From: Candidatus Puniceispirillum sp.
GTDB lineage: Bacteria > Pseudomonadota > Alphaproteobacteria > Puniceispirillales > Puniceispirillaceae
Assembly (NCBI GenBank): GCA_018668795.1
Contig: JABJBD010000013.1
Location: forward strand, 1 to 12,435
Direction: 5' to 3'
DNA: 12,435 bases
The notes under the pieces: generated by a model
Seen by the model: the letters and a program-made list of their open reading frames with translations, nothing else
The model's database searches: none
What the model was told of the DNA's origin: nothing
Made by a program: the position numbers and the translations under genes
Shown: in pieces, positions 4,531 through 11,254 of the stretch
How positions within the stretch are numbered: position 1 is the stretch's first letter
How the letters are laid out: each line of letters starts with the position of its first letter

Positions 4531-5163
4531 ATGTATATCCCCATTCATTTTGACGAACAGCGCGATAGCGAAATCGAAAATATCGTGGCGTCTTTTCCGC
4601 TTGCCACGTTGGTTGCGCATAATGCCCAAGGCTTGCTTGCCAATCATATTCCGTTATTGCTGGAGACGGATGCCGATGGGCATAAATCATTGATTGGGCA
4701 TATCGCCAAAGCCAATGACATGCATAGGGTCATTTCACAGTCGAGTGATGTTCTGGCGATCTTTCGTGCCGAAGATGCCTATATCAGCCCGAACTGGTAT
4801 CCATCAAAGGCAGAGCATCATAAAGTGGTGCCAACATGGAATTATCAGATAGTCCATTTTCACGGTAACATCACCTTTACCGATGATGTGAAATTTTTGC
4901 GGTCGGTGGTTGGTAAATTGACCAGCCTGTTTGAACAAAGGGTCAATGGGGACAAGGCCTGGAAAATGCGCGATGCGCCGCGTGATTTCATGGATGCGCA
5001 GATCGCATCAATCATCGGAATCAAAATCACGGTTTCAAGATGTGAGGCCAAGTCAAAAATGAGCCAGAACAAATCATCAGAGGATATTAACAGCGTGCGT
5101 GGAAAATTGCGTGACAGCAGACCCGTGCTGGCTGATGCTATGGCGCTGATTATACCCGAATGA
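4531..5163 (+). CDS. PaiB-like FMN-binding protein / negative transcriptional regulator family
   Basis: It matches the PaiB family (FMN-binding split-barrel, named after the Bacillus subtilis regulator of sporulation and protease genes) over its whole 210 residues. Visible signatures are MYIPIHF (1-7), GLLANHIPLLL (34-44), AYISPNWYPSK (83-93), HKVVPTWNY (97-105), the DAPRDF region (148-153) and KSKMSQN (174-180). In B. subtilis, paiA (a polyamine GNAT acetyltransferase) and paiB form one operon. Here the gene is sandwiched between two GNAT genes, which supports a Pai-like system. AGGTGA (4519-4524), overlapping the stop of the previous gene, is its ribosome site. DNA binding in this family is poorly understood; a flavin-dependent enzyme role is the main alternative. 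Confidence 0.88.
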   Translation: MYIPIHFDEQRDSEIENIVASFPLATLVAHNAQGLLANHIPLLLETDADGHKSLIGHIAKANDMHRVISQSSDVLAIFRAEDAYISPNWYPSKAEHHKVVPTWNYQIVHFHGNITFTDDVKFLRSVVGKLTSLFEQRVNGDKAWKMRDAPRDFMDAQIASIIGIKITVSRCEAKSKMSQNKSSEDINSVRGKLRDSRPVLADAMALIIPE

Positions 5164-5172
5164 AGACAAGCA

Positions 5173-5631
5173 ATGAAGATACGTAAAGCCATTATGGATG
5201 ATGCCGATAAATGCGCGGCGATCGCCACAGCGGCCTATGCGGATTATGTGCCATTGATGGGGCAGAAACCCGCCCCCATGCTGGCTGATTATGCGGTGCA
5301 TATAGCGCGTGATATTGTCTTTGTTGCCGAGCGTGACATAGATGGCACCACCGACATTGTCGGCTTTGCCATTATTATTGAAAAAGGCGAAGGTTACTGG
5401 CTGGAAAATATTGCTGTTGCGCCTTTGGCTATGGGCTGTGGGCTGGGCAGGACGCTTATGGAATCTGTCGAGGATTATCTGCGCCCGCTTTGTGACCGTT
5501 ACCAGCTTTATACAAATGTAAAGATGGAACGGAATATTGGCTGGTATCACAAGCTTGGCTTTACCGAGACCTTTCGCGGGGTGGTTGACGGCTATGACCG
5601 CGTATATTTCGAAAAGGAGATTAAAACATGA
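5173..5631 (+). CDS. GNAT family N-acetyltransferase (second, PaiA-position gene)
   Basis: A 152-residue single-domain GNAT. An N-terminal MKIRKAIMDDADKCAAIA start leads to a VGFAIIIE strand (63-70) and the acetyl-CoA motif LENIAVAPLAMGCGLGRTL (78-96) with its MGCGLG pyrophosphate loop. NIGWYHKLGF (121-130) follows, with the tyrosine often used as a general acid. It is unlike the first GNAT of the cassette beyond the fold, so it is not a recent duplicate. The start lies nine bases after the paiB stop with only a weak ribosome site (AAGACAAG), suggesting translational coupling. Its stop overlaps the next start in ATGA. The substrate is unknown; a polyamine, by analogy with PaiA, is a hypothesis from context only. 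Confidence 0.87.
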   Translation: MKIRKAIMDDADKCAAIATAAYADYVPLMGQKPAPMLADYAVHIARDIVFVAERDIDGTTDIVGFAIIIEKGEGYWLENIAVAPLAMGCGLGRTLMESVEDYLRPLCDRYQLYTNVKMERNIGWYHKLGFTETFRGVVDGYDRVYFEKEIKT

Positions 5632-5993
5632 CTATTACCGGAAGCTGTCATTGTGGCGGGGTGACATTCACAATTCCGTTTGACGGAGACTTTGTTAATG
5701 CCAAAAGATGTGACTGTTCACTATGTCGGCGGCGCTGGGCGGTTATGGCCTCGGTTGAGCTGGCGGATCTGAAGATTATAAGAGGTGAAGAGTTGCTGAC
5801 GCTGTATCAGTGGAATACTGGTGAAGCAAAACATTATTTCTGTAAAACATGCGGTATTTACACGTTTCACAAACGCCGCGCTGACCCGACTACTTATGGG
5901 GTCAATATTGCCTGTTTTGATAATGTCGATATTCACGCCTTCAAGGATGCAAAAATCACCGATGGCGTAAATCATCCCTGCGATAGAAAATAA
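5628..5993 (+). CDS. GFA-family zinc protein (glutathione-dependent formaldehyde-activating enzyme-like)
   Basis: A small (121-residue) protein of the GFA/CENP-V fold. It has the expected zinc-cysteine pattern: CHC (Cys7, Cys9), CDCSLC (Cys28, Cys30, Cys33) and FCKTCG (Cys72, Cys75). GFA in Paracoccus was described as helping glutathione react with formaldehyde, though that activity is debated and most members have no proven substrate. AAGGAG (5614-5619) lies eight bases before the ATG, and the gene overlaps the upstream GNAT by 4 nt (ATGA). It closes the four-gene cassette; no clear terminator follows. All metal-binding cysteines expected for the family appear present. Confidence 0.9.
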   Translation: MTITGSCHCGGVTFTIPFDGDFVNAKRCDCSLCRRRWAVMASVELADLKIIRGEELLTLYQWNTGEAKHYFCKTCGIYTFHKRRADPTTYGVNIACFDNVDIHAFKDAKITDGVNHPCDRK

Positions 5994-6011
5994 GCTGATT
6001 TTCATAGATTA

Positions 6012-6034
6012 AAATTGACAAGCAAATTGACAAG
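6012..6034 (+). promoter_or_regulatory. Two direct repeats each carrying a TTGACA box, possible promoter of the 5-oxoprolinase gene
   Basis: AAATTGACAAG occurs at 6012-6022 and 6024-6034, spaced by one base (12-bp period), so two perfect TTGACA hexamers lie at 6015-6020 and 6027-6032. The best -10 after the second is GACATT (6051-6056, 18-nt spacer), a weak 3/6 match. The rest of the 149-bp gap holds a small GCGG/CCGC hairpin (6039-6050) and a T-rich stretch. Promoter activity is possible but uncertain. Confidence 0.4.
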
Positions 6035-6142
6035 GTGGGCGGTTATCCGCGACATTTATTGCGGTTATTTCCAGCATTGCTGTTATTGTTGGTTTTGTTG
6101 TTTTCTGCCTGTTTCGATTATTTCTTGTGAATGGATATTTTC

Positions 6143-9100
6143 ATGACACCCGATTCTTTTGACAAAACGCACTCTTCAGGTGCTGGCGCGGATAAATCCG
6201 GCTGGCAGTTCTGGGTTGATCGTGGTGGTACATTTACCGATGTGGTCGCGCGTAGCCCCGAAGGTGAGCTGGCGACGCATAAATTGCTGTCGGAAAACCC
6301 AGAAGCCTATGACGATGCCGCGTTGCAGGGTATCCGTGATTTTCTGAATATTGAAAGCGATGCGCCTATTCCGGCCACATTGATTGATGCGGTGAAAATG
6401 GGAACGACGGTGGCTACCAATGCGTTACTGGAGCGTAAAGGTGATCGTACCTTGCTGGTTGTAACAAAGGGGTTCCGTGACCAGATACGCATTGCCTATC
6501 AGGCACGCCCACGTTTGTTTGACCGCAAGATAACATTGCCAGAAATGCTATATGAACGGATCGAAGAGGTGAGTGAGCGCATTGATGCACAGGATAATGT
6601 GCTGGTGCCGCTTGATCTGGATGATCTGCGGCCACGTCTGCAAGCGGCCTATGATGATGGTATCCGGTCAATAGCAATTGTGTTAATGCATGCTTACCGC
6701 GTGCCTGCACATGAAAAGAAAATCGCCGCATTAGCCGAACAGATCGGGTTTTCCCAGATTTCGACAAGTCACCAAACCAGTTCAATGATTAAATTTGTCG
6801 GGCGCGGCGATACGACGATCGCCGATGCCTATTTGTCGCCTATTCTGCGCCGTTACATCGACCGGATTGCCGCCGCGCTGTCGCATGATGGGAACAGCAC
6901 CAATTTGCAACTTATGCAATCGAATGGCGGATTGACTGACTCAAGCCTGTTTCAGGGTAAGGATGCGATTCTGTCAGGCCCTGCGGGCGGGATTGTTGGG
7001 GCCGTCAAAACAGCACAGCAAGCTGGCTTTGACCGGGTGATTACCTTTGATATGGGCGGAACATCAACTGATGTGGCGCATTTTGAAAATGCGTTTGAGC
7101 GCGTGTTCGAAACCGTTGTGGCTGGGGTGCGGATACATGCACCGATGCTGTTGATCCATACTGTCGCGGCCGGTGGCGGGTCTTTATGCCAGTTTGACGG
7201 CGCACGCTTTCGTGTGGGACCAGAAAGTGCTGGGGCTAATCCGGGGCCAGCCTGCTATCGTCGCGGTGGCCCTTTGGCGGTTACCGACTGTAATGTGATG
7301 CTGGGTAAATTACAGCCGCAATTCTTTCCGTTGGTCTTTGGCCCCAAACAGAATGAACCGCTGGACATTGCGCCCGTGCGTGCCGGATTTGAAGCGCTGG
7401 CTGAGACGGTAAAGGCCAGCACCGGTGTTGAGCGCTCTCCCGAAGCGATCGCTGATGGATTTCTGCGTATCGCTGTTGATAATATGGCCAATGCGATCAA
7501 AAAGATTTCGGTACAGCGCGGCTATGACGTTACCGAATATACGTTGCAATGTTTTGGCGGGGCTGGCGGACAACATGCCTGTCAGATTGCCGATAATCTG
7601 GGCATGACATCGGTTCTGATCCATCCGTTTGCGGGTGTGTTATCGGCCTATGGTATGGGGCTGGCCGATGTGACCGCGATGCGCGAACGTTCGGTAGAAG
7701 CACATTTGAATACGGCGTTACTTGGTCGTCTTGAAGGTGAACTGAGTGCGTTGGCCAAGGATGCCGAAGCCGAGGTTAAAGCGCAGAATATTGCCGCCGA
7801 GCGTATGGAAACCAACTGGTTTGTGCATCTGCGCTATGATGGTTCGGATACGGCGCTGGAAGTGCCCTATGGTGATATAGAGTCAATGACAGCCGCTTAT
7901 GAGGATGCTTACCGGTCACGTTTCGGGTTTTTGATGTCGGGCAAACCATTGATCGCGGCCACCATTTCGGTTGAGGCGATTGGCCATACATTTGACCTGC
8001 CATCGATAAGTCAGCCAGTGCGTTCTGATGACCCCCAACCTGTTGATGTTGTTGATGCCTATATGGGCGGTGCATTTATCAAAGCGCCTGTCTTTCAACG
8101 CGACAATATAGGCGCAGGCAACCGAATCAAGGGACCAGCTTTGATAATTGAAGCCACCGGCACCAATGTTGTCGAACCTGGCTGGGAAGCCGAAATGACC
8201 GATATTGGTAATCTGGTGTTGCGCCGCATTGAAGCGATTGCTGAACGCCATGCCATTGGCACAAATTGTGATCCGGTTATGCTTGAAGTGTTCAATAATC
8301 TGTTTATGTCAATCGCCGAACAGATGGGCTATACGCTGCAAAATACGGCGTTGTCGGTGAATGTGAAAGAACGACTGGATTTTTCATGTGCGATTTTTGA
8401 TGCTATCGGTTCATTGATTGCCAATGCCCCACATATGCCAGTGCATCTTGGCTCTATGGGGGAAAGCGTTCGTGCCATCATCCTTGGCAATGAAGGTAAT
8501 ATCAATCCGGGAGATTCTTTTGTTCTGAACAACCCCTATAACGGGGGCACGCATCTGCCTGACATTACCGTTGTCACGCCTGTATTCACGGCAGATGAAA
8601 GCGACATATTGTTCTTTGTGGCATGCCGAGGTCATCATCCTGATGTGGGCGGGCGTACGCCAGGGTCTGCGCCGCCAGATTCGGCACATATTGATGAAGA
8701 AGGGGTGCTGATAGATAATTTCAAGATGGTCGATGCGGGCACATACCGTGAAGCCGAAATGATGGAGATTTTGAAAGGAGCAAAATATCCAGCGCGCAAT
8801 CCCGAGCAGAATATTGCCGATTTACGCGCGCAGCTTGCCGCCAATGAAAAAGGATTGCAGGAATTACATAAAATGGTGGCGCAATTCGGGCTTGATACCG
8901 TCATTGCCTATATGGGACATGTGCAGGACAATGCCGAGGAATCCGTGCGCCGTGTGATTGACGTGCTTAGTGATGGGGAATTTACCTATCCGATGGATAA
9001 TGGCCAGCAGGTCAAAGTACAAATTTCTATCGATAAAGCTAACCGTTCCGCGGTGGTGGATTTTACAGGCACCAGCCCACAAGGGTTAAATAATTTCAAT

Positions 9101-9808
9101 GCGCCTGCGGCTGTTTGCCGTGCCGCAGTTCTGTATGTTTTCAGAACTTTAGTTGACGATGATATACCAATGAATGAAGGATGTTTGAAGCCAGTCAAGA
9201 TTATTTTGCCAGATGATTGTATGCTTAGGGCACGCTATCCAGCTGCCGTGATTGCTGGCAATGTTGAAACGTCCCAGATTGTTACCGATACGCTGTATGG
9301 TGCGCTTGGTGTCATGGCTGCCGCACAAGGTACGATGAATAATTTCATCTATGGTAATGACACGCATCAATATTACGAAACCCTGTGCGGTGGATCAGGC
9401 GCGGGGCCTGATTTTGATGGTACGGATGCTGTGCATACACATATGACAAATAGCCGTCTGACCGATCCGGAAGTTCTGGAATGGCGGTATCCGGTTATTT
9501 TGGAAAGCTTTGAGATACGCGAAGATTCTGGCGGGAGAGGCAAGCATAATGGCGGCAATGGCGTCAGGCGGCGCACCCGCTTTCTGGAAGATATGGAAGC
9601 TGTAATCCTAGCAAATCATAGAATTGTCCCACCATATGGGATGGCAGGTGGCGAGGCGGCGGCAACCGGTGCGAACTGGGTTGAACGAACCGATGGGTCG
9701 ATAGAGGTTTTGACGGCAACCGATCTGCGCAAAATGAAACCTGGTGATGTTTTTGTTATTGAAACACCAGGCGGTGGTGGATTTGGTAAAAGTGAAGATA
9801 ATGAATGA
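6143..9808 (+). CDS. 5-Oxoprolinase (ATP-hydrolysing), fused HyuA-HyuB
   Basis: It cleaves 5-oxo-L-proline (pyroglutamate) to glutamate using ATP, recycling a product of glutathione breakdown; it is cytoplasmic. Numbering from ATG 6143 (1221 residues), the HyuA half has DRGGTFTD (26-33, phosphate binding), GTTVATNALLERKG (87-100), FDMGGTSTD (303-311), PESAGANPGPACYRRGGP (360-377) and GGAGGQHAC (472-480). The HyuB half starts near 710 with CRGHHPDVGG (828-837, metal/substrate region), NVETSQ, SGGRGKHNGGNG and the terminal GGGGFG (1210-1215). The whole architecture and many strings match eukaryotic OPLAH, which argues against a two-subunit hydantoinase or acetone carboxylase. ATG 6131 is in frame but has no ribosome site. 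ATG 6143 is preceded by TGGA, and its context resembles that of hom. No terminator is evident after it. Confidence 0.92.
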   Translation: MTPDSFDKTHSSGAGADKSGWQFWVDRGGTFTDVVARSPEGELATHKLLSENPEAYDDAALQGIRDFLNIESDAPIPATLIDAVKMGTTVATNALLERKGDRTLLVVTKGFRDQIRIAYQARPRLFDRKITLPEMLYERIEEVSERIDAQDNVLVPLDLDDLRPRLQAAYDDGIRSIAIVLMHAYRVPAHEKKIAALAEQIGFSQISTSHQTSSMIKFVGRGDTTIADAYLSPILRRYIDRIAAALSHDGNSTNLQLMQSNGGLTDSSLFQGKDAILSGPAGGIVGAVKTAQQAGFDRVITFDMGGTSTDVAHFENAFERVFETVVAGVRIHAPMLLIHTVAAGGGSLCQFDGARFRVGPESAGANPGPACYRRGGPLAVTDCNVMLGKLQPQFFPLVFGPKQNEPLDIAPVRAGFEALAETVKASTGVERSPEAIADGFLRIAVDNMANAIKKISVQRGYDVTEYTLQCFGGAGGQHACQIADNLGMTSVLIHPFAGVLSAYGMGLADVTAMRERSVEAHLNTALLGRLEGELSALAKDAEAEVKAQNIAAERMETNWFVHLRYDGSDTALEVPYGDIESMTAAYEDAYRSRFGFLMSGKPLIAATISVEAIGHTFDLPSISQPVRSDDPQPVDVVDAYMGGAFIKAPVFQRDNIGAGNRIKGPALIIEATGTNVVEPGWEAEMTDIGNLVLRRIEAIAERHAIGTNCDPVMLEVFNNLFMSIAEQMGYTLQNTALSVNVKERLDFSCAIFDAIGSLIANAPHMPVHLGSMGESVRAIILGNEGNINPGDSFVLNNPYNGGTHLPDITVVTPVFTADESDILFFVACRGHHPDVGGRTPGSAPPDSAHIDEEGVLIDNFKMVDAGTYREAEMMEILKGAKYPARNPEQNIADLRAQLAANEKGLQELHKMVAQFGLDTVIAYMGHVQDNAEESVRRVIDVLSDGEFTYPMDNGQQVKVQISIDKANRSAVVDFTGTSPQGLNNFNAPAAVCRAAVLYVFRTLVDDDIPMNEGCLKPVKIILPDDCMLRARYPAAVIAGNVETSQIVTDTLYGALGVMAAAQGTMNNFIYGNDTHQYYETLCGGSGAGPDFDGTDAVHTHMTNSRLTDPEVLEWRYPVILESFEIREDSGGRGKHNGGNGVRRRTRFLEDMEAVILANHRIVPPYGMAGGEAAATGANWVERTDGSIEVLTATDLRKMKPGDVFVIETPGGGGFGKSEDNE

Positions 9809-9860
9809 TGCCAGGCAATCAGGATCAAGGTAACGTCAATTTTAGCCACGCCAGTTATGC

Positions 9861-9889
9861 TTGCTAGTTTATGCCCAATTCGCTAGAAA
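9861..9889 (+). promoter_or_regulatory. Possible promoter of hom-recJ
   Basis: TTGCTA (9861-9866) and TAGAAA (9884-9889) are 17 nt apart, each a 4/6 match to consensus. A start near 9896 would place the in-frame ATG at 9890 outside the transcript and leave a leader of about 50 nt before ATG 9947. The 138-bp gap after the 5-oxoprolinase gene makes a separate promoter reasonable. Confidence 0.4.
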
Positions 9890-9946
9890 ATGCAGGTGGC
9901 GGATAGCCTGTTTTCGCATTTTTCTCCGGCCTTGATGGATAATTTT

Positions 9947-11254
9947 ATGACATATGAAAAACCAGTTCTGAACATTGCTATTGCCGGTCTGGGCGTTGTG
10001 GGTAGTGAAGTCGCACGCCAGCTGACCAGCCGCAATGACGCGTTGAGCGCAGCATGCGGAACCCGCTTGCAATTGGTAGCTGTATCAGCACGAAGCAAAG
10101 ATAGTGAGCGTGGTTTTTCAATGGATGGTATCCAGTGGGTGGATGATGCGCGCGAACTTGCCAAGATTGAAGGTGTAGATGTTGTCATAGAGCTGATCGG
10201 CGGAAGTGATGGCGTTGCGCTTGATTTGACACGTGCGTCCTTGCGCGCAGGAAAGCATGTGATCACAGCCAATAAGGCGATGATAGCGCATCATGGCGGT
10301 GAATTGGCAAAACTAGCTGAAGATAATGAGGTAGCGTTGACCTTTGAAGCGGCGGTTGCTGGCGGGATTCCTGCTGTCAAAACACTTCGTGAAGGGCTTG
10401 CGGCCAATGAATTTACCCGTGTAGCTGGCATTTTGAATGGTACTTGTAACTATATTCTTTCACGTATGGAAAAGACTGGCGAAAATTTTGACGATGTACT
10501 TGTTGATGCCCAAAAGCTGGGATATGCCGAAGCTGAGCCAAGTTTCGACGTTGATGGCATTGATGCCGCGCATAAGCTGACCATTCTAGCGGCGATTGCC
10601 TTTGGTCATACACCACATTTTGACGCCGTGAAAATTAGCGGCATTCGTGATGTATCGGCTGTTGATTTTGCCTATGCCCGCCAGCTTGGGTTTCGCATCA
10701 AGCTAGTTGGTGTAGCTGAACCCGGCCGTGCGCCACGCATGGAAGCCTGTTTATTGCCTATATCCAGCCAGTTGGCCAAAGTTGATGGTGTTTTGAATGC
10801 TGTTGCCTATGACGGGATGCCGATAGGTAGCGTTTTATCGGTTGGCCCTGGTGCGGGTGCGGGGGCTACAGGATCGGCTGTGCTTGCTGATGTGATTGAT
10901 GTTGCAGCTGGTCGTGCCTGTCTGCCGTTTGGCCGTCCCATGGCCGCGCTTAGCGATGGTAGCAAAGCCAAGAATGGTAATGGTCCTGATACAGCCTTTT
11001 ATATTCGACTTACCGTCATTGACCAGTCAGGTGTTCTGGCCGATGTGACCAAAATTTTACAAGATCACGATATATCCGTTGAATCGCTTGTTCAGCAGGG
11101 TCGAGCGCCTGATGATGTTGTTGCGCTTGCGATGACAACACATGAATGTGCTGCATCCGCGCTGGAAGCGGCCATGAGCGCGCTAAATGCGCTTTCATGC
11201 GTGAAGGCACCACCTGTATTCATGCCCATTGTGCCAAGCGAGCAGGAGGGGTAA
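9947..11254 (+). CDS. hom: Homoserine dehydrogenase
   Basis: It reduces aspartate semialdehyde to homoserine with NAD(P)H, the branch point to threonine and methionine. The 435 residues fit the monofunctional bacterial type. The Rossmann fold begins with IAGLGVVG (12-19). ANKAM (108-112) holds Lys110. FEAAVAGGIP (133-142) and GILNGTCNYILSRME (161-175) are signature stretches. GYAEAEPSFDVDGIDAAHK (192-210) carries the catalytic-type Asp206 and Lys210. A C-terminal ACT domain (from about 346, FYIRLTVIDQSGVLADVT) suggests feedback inhibition, classically by threonine. ATG 9947 is chosen because the fold starts a few residues later and GATGGA lies upstream. ATGs at 9890 and 9935 would add non-conserved residues. 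The stop overlaps the recJ start by one base. Homoserine made here would feed MetY after acetylation. Confidence 0.96.
   Translation: MTYEKPVLNIAIAGLGVVGSEVARQLTSRNDALSAACGTRLQLVAVSARSKDSERGFSMDGIQWVDDARELAKIEGVDVVIELIGGSDGVALDLTRASLRAGKHVITANKAMIAHHGGELAKLAEDNEVALTFEAAVAGGIPAVKTLREGLAANEFTRVAGILNGTCNYILSRMEKTGENFDDVLVDAQKLGYAEAEPSFDVDGIDAAHKLTILAAIAFGHTPHFDAVKISGIRDVSAVDFAYARQLGFRIKLVGVAEPGRAPRMEACLLPISSQLAKVDGVLNAVAYDGMPIGSVLSVGPGAGAGATGSAVLADVIDVAAGRACLPFGRPMAALSDGSKAKNGNGPDTAFYIRLTVIDQSGVLADVTKILQDHDISVESLVQQGRAPDDVVALAMTTHECAASALEAAMSALNALSCVKAPPVFMPIVPSEQEG
11244..11249 (+). promoter_or_regulatory. Perfect Shine-Dalgarno site for recJ inside hom
   Basis: AGGAGG sits in the last codons of hom, four bases before the overlapping TAATG. 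It is the best ribosome site in the window and fixes the recJ start at 11254. Strong coupling or independent loading of ribosomes on recJ is implied. Confidence 0.8.

Noticed and set aside
4531..5163. Pyridoxamine-phosphate oxidase-type enzyme instead of PaiB
   Set aside because: The fold is related, but the YISPNWYPSK and KVVPTWNY signatures are specific to the PaiB family. An enzymatic role is still not excluded.
6039..6068. Terminator after the GFA gene (GCGG-TTAT-CCGC hairpin)
   Set aside because: The stem has only four pairs and no T-run follows; the GCGGTTAT repeat at 6061 looks like chance.
6143..9808. Two-subunit N-methylhydantoinase or acetone carboxylase
   Set aside because: Both halves are fused in one chain of about 1220 residues, and long strings match the OPLAH type of 5-oxoprolinase.
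9809..9860. Terminator after the 5-oxoprolinase gene
   Set aside because: No stem longer than about four pairs followed by a T-run could be found.
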